Source of the DNA: Alviniconcha marisindica
Taxonomy: Eukaryota > Mollusca > Gastropoda > Provannidae
Assembly: GCA_018857735.1 (NCBI GenBank)
Contig: JABMCL010000374.1
Span: 302,501 to 366,500 of the forward strand
Direction of reading: 5' to 3'
Length of the DNA: 64,000 nucleotides
Numbering within the stretch: position 1 is the stretch's first letter; the number at the start of each line of letters is the position of its first letter. The notes below the pieces were generated by a model. It had not been told where the DNA came from, made no database searches, and saw only the letters and a list, made by a program, of their open reading frames with translations. Both the position numbers and the translations under genes were made by a program. Below are positions 49,501 to 56,013 of this stretch, piece by piece.

Positions 49501-50459
49501 TTTATTTGTACACACTGTCCAGGCAAAGGTGAGATACTCAGGCAGGCACAAATTCACACAACGGTGAGATAGGCACTGACTATTAGTATTATGCACATGA
49601 ATACATTCTACTGAGGAAACTACAACAAGACACTTACTCGGTTTTGACAGCAGCTAAAACCTATGCTAACAACTTTCACTTGATGAAGTTGATCAGACCA
49701 TCCCGCGGCATCCGAGTACTATGCCCTCTTCGTCGCTCTCGTGTTTGAACAGATTATGCTGTTGCACAACTCAAAACTGTACATTATCTGTTTTTTTCTT
49801 ACACTGAATGCTAGCCAGTTTGAAAGTACAAGGTATGTTTGACGAACAGTGCTCGGCGGTTACTCAACCCTATCCCCATCTGGGACAGCTGACAGGCAAG
49901 CGATGGCTGTTGAGACCGACTTTCAGTGACATGTGGGTTAACTGGACGAAACCATTCGATAGCGTTTATGGCTAAAAATATGTTGTCAAAGATAAAAATA
50001 ACCATCCGGACTAGCTAAAATCGCTTTCTGTTGCACCAGAGTATGAATAAATTATGCCAAAAACAAACGAAATGCATGCTAGGTCGGGAGGACTATGTGT
50101 TGTGGTTCGTTTCAATGTTGCGTGTTCATCGGATGTCAAGGACGCTAAACCACAAACCAGACAGCTATTTTTATCCGTCTGCGCAGACATCCTCGTGTTC
50201 ATAATTCGATCAATTTACACACAACGTAAAGTATCCACAATCATTCCAGACATCAATCAGAAATCAGGAAATGATCCAAGGGGCAACATTCGCATCTGGG
50301 CCTAAATCCGACAGGTGGTGAACCCCCCCACAGTCGATTTCTGCTCCCTTTCCTGATCGGGAAATCGGGGTAGGTAGGATGTTGATCGGAAAGATTGCTG
50401 TAAAACTTACCCATTTGACTGGCCTCGCAATTGTCTGTGTGGATCCGTCTAACCTCCAT
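28079..50459 (-). CDS. MBD5/MBD6-type methyl-CpG-binding domain protein, nine-exon gene (gene-level entry)
   Basis: Coding exons (minus strand): 50459-50411, 46450-45873, 44380-44039, 42885-42817, 41645-40885, 37827-37565, 37075-32967, 31082-30374, 28167-28079. All junctions are GT-AG, all phases fit, and the model gives about 2,322 residues. The MBD (about residues 583-670) reads VPYSWRRVVENGTVVYF, then SPSNICLVSCEEIRTYLS and CKCGLECPLIVERTFNFDP, then LTKLCNHKRKVLA. This cysteine-rich variant is typical of MBD5/6 and not of MBD1-4 or MeCP2. A second family motif, FPASSLLTAAARTQL, is encoded near 34,798-34,750. The rest is Q-, N-, P- and S-rich, with basic clusters (KPKSKRPRSKKDKQK; RRRAVKR) that could be nuclear localisation signals. 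Mammalian MBD5/6 are chromatin proteins reported to bind the PR-DUB (BAP1/ASXL) complex and not methylated DNA; the same role here is inference. In mammalian MBD5 the MBD is at the N-terminus, so the roughly 580-residue N-terminal extension is notable. Exon 1 and the last exon are the least certain. Confidence 0.87.
28171..28282. repeat. (CA)n microsatellite
   Basis: Interrupted CA repeat (with a catgcatgcatg insert) directly upstream of the exon 9 acceptor on the minus strand. Confidence 0.97.
28283..29756. other. Intron 8 of the MBD5/6-like gene, non-array part
   Basis: Contains a SINE-tail-like piece at about 28,510-28,575 (gtaagtaagttggtgttttacgcccagtca) and a (TG)n repeat at 29,256-29,293. 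No other exon was recognised. Confidence 0.55.
29757..30356. repeat. Minisatellite, 35-bp unit, about 17 copies, beside a splice donor
   Basis: Unit: gacagacatggatgacggat then cacatactggagtgt. It ends about 18 bases from the exon 8 donor (30,374/30,373). Confidence 0.96.
30374..31082 (-). CDS. MBD5/6-like exon 8
   Basis: Acceptor gatttgtcggtgaag|TCTGAA (the pyrimidine tract is modest; nearby AGs are possible), donor AGTAAAG|gtaaat; phase 0 in, phase 1 out. It encodes an A/Q-rich part (FAHLQQQASGTQPQDQ), an acidic S/T-rich middle, and GRRRAVKRGIEDRCSVVTPSKG with a basic nuclear-localisation-like cluster. A 35-bp minisatellite begins about 20 bases into the following intron. Confidence 0.82.
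31083..32038. other. Intron 7, non-array part
   Basis: Holds a (CA)n repeat at 31,298-31,346 and three diverged copies of a roughly 60-bp unit (ccctcccctaagttctctgtg) at about 31,800-32,030. No exon was recognised. Confidence 0.6.
32040..32945. repeat. Minisatellite, 102-bp higher-order unit, about 9 copies, beside a splice donor
   Basis: Each 102-bp unit joins a 39-bp and a 63-bp half, both starting tgctggacaatgc; the last copies (32,760-32,945) are 63-bp halves only. The array ends about 20 bases from the exon 7 donor. Because 102 is 34 codons, frames stay open on both strands, and one minus-strand frame even runs into exon 7 sequence in a non-coding phase. No evidence of translation. Confidence 0.96.
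32967..37075 (-). CDS. MBD5/6-like exon 7, 4.1-kb main exon
   Basis: Acceptor ccaaaacattcag|ACGGCC, donor CACCAG|gtaggt. It is open throughout for 4,109 nt and encodes 1,369 codons plus two bases. In order: DGPPAKCRKRDKGK; a poly-N run (about 36,931-36,884); P/H/G-rich segments; the basic KPKSKRPRSKKDKQK cluster (about 35,890-35,840); a cysteine-containing part (VGCGCQAAN, CRCKG); DLSQILVGG; the conserved FPASSLLTAAARTQL; a QQQLQ region (about 34,655-34,570); LPFNILLPVNQQL; a poly-Q run (about 33,640-33,580); an acidic EEKSEEGESEIDKDQE part; and a Q/L-rich end (LQLQQLQTLQLQQLVWQQ). Opposite-strand frames are shadows. Confidence 0.93.
37565..37827 (-). CDS. MBD5/6-like exon 6, second part of the MBD
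   Basis: Acceptor ctttgtgttgcag|CCCCAGC, donor AAAATGG|gtgagg. Joined to exon 5 in phase, it restores the domain as ...VVYF-SPSNICLVSCEEIRTYLS, then CKCGLECPLIVERTFNFDP and LTKLCNHKRKVLALAAFQS, ending DAHNKM. The C-x-C-x4-C cysteine cluster and the LTKLCNHKRK motif are hallmarks of the MBD5/6 group. The acceptor and the first bases of this exon are repeated twice more upstream in the intron at a 53-bp spacing. Confidence 0.95.
37823..37944 (-). repeat. Tandem triplication of a splice acceptor, 53-bp unit
   Basis: Three copies of a 53-bp unit each contain ctttgtgttgcag followed by the exon-like ccccagcartatatgcctgg. The copy nearest the exon (acceptor at 37,828) keeps the reading frame. Use of the two upstream acceptors (37,881 and 37,934) would add 53 or 106 nt and shift the frame. 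A fourth, more diverged copy lies near 38,130-38,200. Confidence 0.9.
37950..38135. mobile_element. Dispersed SINE-like repeat, copy A
   Basis: Matches 58,030-58,208 over about 180 bp (gtgaaagtcaaggtggccat, tatggtttccgtagacgtaa, gaaccatgct, tgtcatctgacatc). The tail word ccttatggtttc..ggacgt also occurs at the end of the SINE at 18,725. A shorter match lies at 55,730-55,795. Confidence 0.75.
38136..38430. other. Intron 5, mixed sequence
   Basis: Contains the fourth diverged acceptor-like copy (about 38,130-38,200); otherwise nothing was recognised. Confidence 0.5.
38430..38755 (-). mobile_element. tRNA-derived SINE, family 2, copy A
   Basis: Read on the minus strand from about 38,755: GGGGATGGCTCAATGGTAGA is a tRNA-like start with an A box, and GGCCTTGGATCCAAGTCC follows at B-box distance. 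The body (cattctgccaaacccatgtg, gacactgtaaacttgtgcat) matches 54,260-54,440, which lacks the head. Confidence 0.75.
38860..39110 (+). mobile_element. Dispersed repeat, copy A (source of the 72-bp array)
   Basis: Similar to 55,425-55,700 (tcggtttccaat, gctagtgggact, cacagctggcc, cccatggcttccttcagctc versus tgtggcttcattctg, acgcaagcac). An internal piece (38,905-38,985) is itself duplicated about three times with a 37-bp period. It continues without a break into the 72-bp minisatellite. Confidence 0.65.
39095..39670. repeat. Minisatellite, 72-bp unit, about 8 copies
   Basis: The unit starts agcactggtcactattgtgt and contains gcggccagtccagtgatccc. The cattattgtgtgtggccag part is also present once at 55,635-55,660 in a related dispersed element, so the array seems to have grown from that element. 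The 24-codon period leaves a minus-strand frame open. Confidence 0.95.
39671..39890. other. Intron 5, unique sequence
   Basis: Nothing recognised. Confidence 0.5.
39893..40505. repeat. Minisatellite, 64-bp unit, about 10 copies, with an internal hairpin
   Basis: The unit starts ccatgtgtaaccatcacatt and ends cgcagtcaaatgactgt. In some copies CCATCACATT-GTG-AATGTGATGG is a perfect 10-bp inverted repeat with a 3-nt loop; others have one mismatch. cagtcaaatgactg is a second, shorter inverted repeat. Confidence 0.95.
40885..41645 (-). CDS. MBD5/6-like exon 5, S/T/V-rich region and first part of the MBD
   Basis: Acceptor ctttcctttgtgcag|AACACG, donor TACTTCAG|gtgaga. The length is 761 nt, so it ends after two bases of a serine codon. 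It encodes a low-complexity S/T/A/V-rich stretch, an acidic-serine part (WDVDGKEESGRGSMSPSTPS), and then VRVPYSWRRVVENGTVVYF, the first beta strands of the MBD. Immediately upstream of its acceptor lies a 50-bp minisatellite that includes the acceptor-proximal sequence. Confidence 0.9.
41647..42205. repeat. Minisatellite, 50-bp unit, about 11 copies, against a splice acceptor
   Basis: The unit starts aagtgtcaggatcataaagc and ends accgataggaatgttgca. The first unit begins at the exon 5 acceptor, so on the minus strand the last repeat supplies the ctttcctttgtgcag region. Copies diverge away from the exon (after about 42,100). Confidence 0.95.
42206..42816. other. Intron 4, remaining unique sequence
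   Basis: No exon or array recognised outside the 50-bp array. Confidence 0.5.
42817..42885 (-). CDS. MBD5/6-like exon 4, 69-nt exon made of a 21-bp repeat
   Basis: Acceptor ctgtatcaacag|GTGTCG, donor TTTCAG|gtaaac, phase 0 to 0. The 23 codons are two VSPGGLQ heptads followed by VSPGGHTFQ, i.e. a 21-bp unit (gtgtcaccaggagggctgcag type) in three copies. The motif overlaps in style with the end of exon 3 (SPAGLQ) and the start of exon 5 (LSPNPAGINLSG), so the spliced protein has a continuous SPxG-rich segment. The exon could be skipped without a frameshift. Confidence 0.75.
42886..43290. other. Intron 3, unique AT-rich part
   Basis: No feature recognised. Confidence 0.5.
43288..43412. repeat. 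Minisatellite, 30-bp unit, 4 copies
   Basis: Unit: gagcatcagtggagctccaa then agacaaaagt. Confidence 0.93.
43412..44037 (-). repeat. Tandem array of a tRNA-derived SINE head, about 66-bp unit, 8-9 copies, against a splice donor
   Basis: On the minus strand each unit contains ATGGTAGAGTGCAGGACTC (A-box-like) and GGTTCGAGTCCTAGTAGGAG (B-box-like). The copy next to exon 3 (about 44,033-43,960) has the fullest tRNA-like start, GGGAATGGTTCAGTGGTAGA, and begins within five bases of the donor gtaaag. A (TAA)n run and a piece with catcaacgccctgagcgctc (also at 55,825) interrupt the array near 43,635-43,700. The 22-codon period gives a spurious plus-strand frame. Confidence 0.85.
44039..44380 (-). CDS. 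MBD5/6-like exon 3
   Basis: Acceptor cactcgcaag|GTGACG (or nine bases further in, gacgcag|AAA, in the same frame), donor CTGCAG|gtaaag, phase 0 to 0. It encodes VTQKVASTTATTAAAGY, an N/T/I-rich tract (INTNTINNTS), SFGHLWSHFQQQKQQ and a final QVLQGSPAGLQ. The last motif continues as the VSPGGLQ repeat in exon 4, which supports the junction. The intron begins directly with tRNA-like SINE-head sequence. Confidence 0.8.
44381..45397. other. Intron 2, part 1
   Basis: Contains a short repeat of ctggtgttat and catgttagtttctgtt (about 44,745-44,840, 4 copies). No exon was recognised. Confidence 0.5.
45398..45449. other. Perfect-like hairpin, 21-bp arms, 10-nt loop
   Basis: Arm AACCTAATTTTCATTTGCTG (plus T, 45,398-45,418) pairs with 45,429-45,449 at 20 of 21 positions, the exception being a G-T wobble; loop ggggagtcct. 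It lies in intron 2. It could be the relic of an inverted-repeat element or a small RNA hairpin. Confidence 0.85.
45873..46450 (-). CDS. MBD5/6-like exon 2, Q/L/H-rich N-terminal region
   Basis: Starts at a tandem NAGNAG acceptor (cccagcag), so 46,450 or 46,447 are both in phase with exon 1. It ends ATATG|gtgagt, phase 0. An internal ATG at 46,430 (AACATGA context) is the alternative start. It encodes MNYDSSQQYGFN, then a long glutamine-rich region with LQQQQ and LQHQQQ units (about 46,215-46,020), then a hydrophobic VQGQAVVGRPAIFPMG stretch and DVYGNLSPNM. The CAG/CTG repeat makes length variation between individuals likely. The acceptor has a poor pyrimidine tract, a reason for some caution about the 5' edge. 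Confidence 0.78.
46451..47792. other. Intron 1, part near exon 2
   Basis: No further coding exon or array was recognised. Open frames (for example 47,131-47,472 plus) have no recognisable similarity. Confidence 0.45.
47793..48217. mobile_element. MITE-like DNA element, copy A (about 425 bp)
   Basis: Terminal inverted repeats: left CATACCTGTCAACCCAT, right (reverse complement) CATAGCTGTCAACCCAT. Flanked on both sides by ATAATA, a 6-bp target duplication. No open frame of note, so non-autonomous. Close relatives lie at 52,161-52,580 and 56,640-57,075. Confidence 0.85.
48218..48340. other. Intron 1 spacer
   Basis: Unique; nothing recognised. Confidence 0.5.
48345..48585. repeat. Minisatellite, 47-bp unit, 5 copies
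   Basis: The unit contains ggctgtcacaggttattgtt and agactgctgcccacacctat. Confidence 0.94.
48586..50410. other. Intron 1, AT-rich part near exon 1
   Basis: A short (TG)n lies at 48,592-48,612. No exon was recognised; open frames at about 49,811-50,305 are short and without known similarity. Confidence 0.45.
50411..50459 (-). CDS. MBD5/6-like exon 1 (proposed first coding exon)
   Basis: An ATG at 50,459 opens a 16-codon frame (MEVRRIHTDNCEASQM plus one base) that ends at a consensus donor, AAATGG|gtaagt. The last codon, ATG G, joins exon 2 in phase, so translation could also start at that junction-spanning ATG (giving MAEPRGLN). An out-of-frame ATG pair at about 50,476-50,471 would make a short overlapping upstream ORF if it is in the transcript. 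Exon 1 could instead be entirely 5'UTR, with the start at the exon 2 ATG at 46,430. Confidence 0.5.
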
Positions 50460-50477
50460 GCACTAATTGCCATCATA

Positions 50478-50877
50478 GAAGGTTGTTGAATTCCAGAGAT
50501 TTATCTAATATAAAATTTTGCATTTATTCATGATATTTATCATGGCTGAAGTGGATCTACGCATGCGCTGTTTACCCACAATGCGCCTGTTCGACCTAGA
50601 CAGGAAGTAACCTGCGTCACTTTGCACCCGTGTCTGCTACTTTTTTCTTCTTCTTCTTTTTGGCAAAAAAAAAAGATTTTCCGAGGAAGATCGTAATGGA
50701 CAACCCTAACTGAACAGACCGCGTTTCAGTACAGCGGGAGACAGTACATTGTGGCAAATTTGACCTTAAAACACACGTAAACGTCTGGACCTGTTCACAC
50801 TCGTGTGTTCTGGCATTGCAGTTTCGCTTTCAAAAGTTCACTAAGGTGCACACAGTGTCGCCGTCATAGTTGCAGAT
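50478..50877. promoter_or_regulatory. Divergent promoter region between the MBD5/6-like gene and AARSD1
   Basis: About 400 bp separates the outermost ATGs of the two oppositely oriented genes. Visible sites include GCATGCGC (about 50,561-50,568, NRF1-like), a second TGCGC at 50,582, CAGGAAGTA (50,601-50,609, ETS/GABP-like) and TGCGTCAC (50,613-50,620, CRE-like). No TATA box stands at an obvious position. This combination is common in housekeeping bidirectional promoters. Start sites were not determined. Confidence 0.65.
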
Positions 50878-50916
50878 ATGGCTTTAGCATGCCAACGAAA
50901 CAGCTACCTCAGAGAG
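50878..50916 (+). CDS. AARSD1: AARSD1 exon 1
   Basis: Thirteen codons, MALACQRNSYLRE, then donor GAG|gtaaga, phase 0. The N-terminus matches the family's conserved CQR(D/N)SY start. Confidence 0.92.
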
Positions 50917-51194
50917 GTAAGAGTATGTGGCAGAGTGATGTTGTTGGTATGGTTTTATAACCGAGTTCACTGTCTTTCGTTACTAATACTATGCTGAAAG
51001 CTGTTCAAGCTATACTACAGCTGGGTGCGTAGGTTGGTTTCGTTGGTTAAAAATTGTTTCAACGCCGATTTGTCTCCCAAGAGGTACTATCGGGAACCGA
51101 TATCCCAGGAGGTGAGGGAAGAGGGAGACTGTTCATAACGCTACACTGTCCCCACCAGAATAATAATGGAAATTTGTAAAGTGCCTATCATATA

Positions 51195-51269
<75 letters not shown>

Positions 51270-52584
51270 ACGGATTGATGGGGATGAAGGACAGTGTTGC
51301 CTAAGACGTGAAATATTCGGAGAAGAGAACTGTCTGGAGTTTGCTTTTGAAGGAAGAGAGAGTGGTGTTTACAGAATGACTCATGCATTAAGATGGGCAG
51401 CGATGAGAGCTATCTTAAATTTAACATTTCATGAATTGTGATAGACAAAGTCCCAAGACAGTGTCCACAGACCACAACTTTTCAAGAGAGAGGAGAGCTG
51501 AAGGGGGATCGAAATGAGGTTCCTCAGCGTACCAGGCTTTTGCTTTACCACTCAGCCACGCCGACTCCCAAGGTTATGCTGCAACTTAATTAATGTTTAA
51601 CTAAAAATAAAAAGAAGAATGCTGGACGTTTTTCAGGTGTCTGTATCTGCGTAATATATATGTATGCAAGCACACACGCACACACACACACACACACACA
51701 CAAACTCCAAGCACTGGTTTACAACATCCTTCCTCCACCCACTGCAATAATTTGTTATGTGACAGGTCTCTGAGTATTGTCAGCTAACTGACAGTTTTTC
51801 ACTGGTGTTCAGATAAGTCTATAATGATAAAAGTAAGTAAGACAACTCAAAATCAAAGCAAAACAACAAGTTTGATTCACTTCAATTCAAATTCAATTCA
51901 GTTCAGTTCAAAAAACTTTAATCATCCCACAAGGGACAATTTTGTTGTGGAAATGGCGGGCTTGTAAAATAATAATACATAAAGTTAAGAGAACAATACA
52001 ACAAACGCAACACCACCAACAAAAGAGTCTTACTTTAACCATAGTTATAGTTATAAACATAGAACAATTGTGACTTCATCATAAAATAGTAATGAAGTTA
52101 AGATCACATACTTGTAAAACAATTATTTAAAGTATCACACACAGCAATTAAAACAATATCCACACCTGCCAACCCATACAGTTTACCCGTGTAAAATACA
52201 TTTTTTTTCCATTATTTTGAGGGGATATGGCCATACTGGAAAATGGATACAGGAAAACATAATTTTCATGAGACTTTTAAACTGAACAAAAAGATTGAAA
52301 AACTGTCAAACGAACAGCCAATGAATTGAACGCCATCACCAAATGCACACTGGCTGGCCTAGTGCAATAGGCTAAGAAATCTCATCAGAAGTGAGGTTTG
52401 AAGTTGTTCATGCATATTTAGCACAACATTGCTTCTTCCTTCCACTGCCGCACATGCTGATTGGAATTCAAAATGCTGCTGGTACCAGCGTAAAAACAAA
52501 AGACCCCAGCCTGCATAAGGGAAATACAGGTTCACAAACTCTGGACTAAGGTTTACTCCCAAAAGGGGTTGACAGCTATGAATA

Positions 52585-52627
<43 letters not shown>

Positions 52628-53488
52628 ATGGCACAGTCACACACACACATGTGAGCGCTCACGCGTGCGCACACACACGCACACACTTCCCAAATTTTCA
52701 GAGACTGCCTTCCTCAGGGTTTTACATATTATATATAATATAAGATCAAAATTGTTTGAATAAAGACAGAACTCATTTTAATCATGTTTACATGCATACT
52801 TCAGTGCTATGTTGCTTCCACATTCTTGTTAGTATAAAACCTTTCAGAGGGTGCTCACATTGACAGTGTCAGTGGACAGATGCACAGAGATAAAGGCCGC
52901 CCTTCAGTGGTGTCACCAATTTTGGCAGAGTTTGGAAGAAGGAGGTGGAAAGTGAGGCATGGAGTGTGACATACTGATGCACACACTTTGATCAATGCGG
53001 AACAGATATAATTCTGTATTAGTCATTAAATATTGTGCATGTGTTACTTGATACTGAAGGTTTAAACTTTTTCTGACTGAATGAGTGCTGTCAAGTCAGG
53101 GGTCATAATATGAACACTGACCAGTATGCAAAATACGTACATCACCTTACACAAAATATGTACATCACCTTGTACAAAATGTGTACATGACCTTGTACAA
53201 AGGAGTAATTTTGTATAAAAAATAATATTTTTGTTTTGTTTTATCACACAGAGGGTTTCTTTCACCAAAAACTGTGGCAATTTAAAGTCATGCATATATC
53301 AGTACGCATTTCAGAATCCCTTTGCTGATTAATTCATCTATGTTTCTCATTCAGCTGATCTCCAAAGTTGTAAGCTGTGAAGCTGCCCAGATCACAGTGA
53401 CACAAAATGGCAAGAAAAGCAAAGTTCAGTGTCATGAGATCGTCCTTGAAGACACCGTCCTTTTCCCTGAAGGAGGGGGCCAGGTATG

Positions 53489-53556
<68 letters not shown>

Positions 53557-53588
53557 CCTTCTCTTCTGTCTGTCTCTTCTCTGTCGCT

Positions 53589-53622
<34 letters not shown>

Positions 53623-53628
53623 TCTTCT

Positions 53629-53665
<37 letters not shown>

Positions 53666-53674
53666 CCTCCTCTC

Positions 53675-53741
<67 letters not shown>

Positions 53742-53773
53742 CTCTCTCTTCTCTCTGTCTTTCTCTGTCTCTG

Positions 53774-53826
<53 letters not shown>

Positions 53827-55952
53827 TGGGTGAGGGCTGGATGTAACAAAGCGCACCTGCTTATCTATTACCCTTGTAAATAAAGAATTTTATTTCATCT
53901 TGCCCTTCCACTGCATGATGGGATGTCACTGAGTGCCACTGTGTGTGAGGAATGTAATATCATGACTATAATATATATATAATTGATTATTTTTGAGCTT
54001 TTAATGCACACTATTGTTGATCTTGTAAAGCACAAATTGCTCACCCTTGTCAGTGAAAAACAGTGCTGAAGAAATGACTGCTTTTATTATTATTTGTTTT
54101 ATTGATCACTTTTATATTCTATTGTCTGCTCTCGAGCAGACTCGCTGCCCTCTTGTCACATATGATTCTGAATGAGTGACTAGCCTTTTCTAGCACATTT
54201 TGAATATTAGTCCATTGAAGCAGCGTACTTACAGAGCTATTTGGTTATTACATGGCAGATGCCTCATGAAACTGTTGCCGTCTCAGTGCTCATTCTGTGT
54301 ACACCATACAACAGTGGCTGTACCAGTTTACAGTGTCACTTCATTCAAAACCAGATATGTGTAAGGTGCATGTGTGTTTAGCCGTAGCCTGCCACCTGCA
54401 CTTTTGACAGAATGACCAGGATCTTTTATGTGCTACTGTGGTAGTACAGAGGTGTTACTGCTAATGCCTCATTTACCTGCCCTCTCTTTGTTGTTGAATT
54501 CATCATCCTAGTAGTAAAACTAGTATTATTGGTTTAACTTTAAGGTGACTTCAGTATGTATGCTTCTGCAGAGTATTGCCATCAGCTGCCAACTGGTCTC
54601 AAGCCAGTCACAGCATCCAGCGTTTGTGGGCACTTTGAATGATTTGAACAGACTGGAGTAAATGTAGCGTTTGTGGGCACTTTGAATGATTTGAACAGTC
54701 TGGAGTAAATGTAGCGTTTGTGGGCACTTTGAATGGTTTGAACAGACTGGAGTAAATGTAGCGTTTGTGGGCACTTTGAATGATTTGAACAGACTGGAGT
54801 AAATGTGGCGTTTGTGGGCACTTGGAATGATTTGAACAGACTGGAGTAAATGTGGAGTTTGTGGGCACTTGGAATGATTTGAACAGACTGGAGTAAATGT
54901 GGCGTTTGTGGGCACTTGGAATGATTTGAACAGACTGGAGTAAATGTAGCGTTTGTGGGCACTTGGAATGATTTGAACAGACTGGAGTAAATGTAGCGTT
55001 TGTGGGCACTTGGAATGATTTGAACAGACTGGAGTAAATGTAGCGTTTGTGGGCACTTGGAATGATTTGAACAGACTGGAGTAAATGTAGCGTTTGTGGG
55101 CACTTTGAATGATTTGAACAGACTGGAGTAAACGCAGCATTTAATCTATTTATTATTATTATTACTGTTTCTAATCACACTGTAATGTAATCTAAGATCT
55201 CATGTTGCCTGCATTTTTATTTGTGTGTTTGCAGCCCGACGACAGAGGATATGTGAGTATTTTATGCCTCCCAGCTTAGTTAGTTGGTTGGTTCTTTATA
55301 GAAACCAGCCTTTTCAAGCAATACTTTGTCCCCACAGAACTGCCTGTCTTCCAGCAGGTAGAGCTACAGATCAGAATCATAACTTGGATTCAAGCAATTC
55401 TGTTTTTAAATGTTGTGTTGATTTATTTTCGGTTTCCAATCCTTTTGCATAATTACTATTAGTGATAGCTAGTGGGACTGTATACAGTAGAAAAACTGCC
55501 CATAGTCACAGCTGGCCCAGTGGCTTCCTGTGGCTTCATTCTGTCTTGTTCCTCAGGTCAAGCAAGCATGGGGCTCTTACGCCCAATATGAAAGAGGTGA
55601 TGCATGCAACACCACCAGTGAAATAGCAGACTTGTCATTATTGTGTGTGGCCAGCCTTTTATTCATCAGTACTGAAACTGAGTATCATAAAATTGATATA
55701 AAGTCAAAGTCCAGCCTTTTGAATCTGTGTGAAAGTTGACGCGGCCACCCTGGGCTCCCATCCCTAACAGTCTGTATGGTCTCTGTGGACGTCAGTGATA
55801 ATAACCTACATTTGTCATGCGCTCATCAACGCCCTGAGCGCTCACATGACACATATTAACCTAAATATGATATTCTATACACATGTAGAGCATAGTCCTA
55901 CCAAAACAATTTACATAAAGTATTATACAAAAAACAAAAAACACACACAAAA

Positions 55953-56013
<61 letters not shown>

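Noticed and set aside
53062..53295. Small minus-strand frame in AARSD1 intron 1 as a nested gene
   Set aside because: Includes a short tandem repeat and has no domain resemblance.
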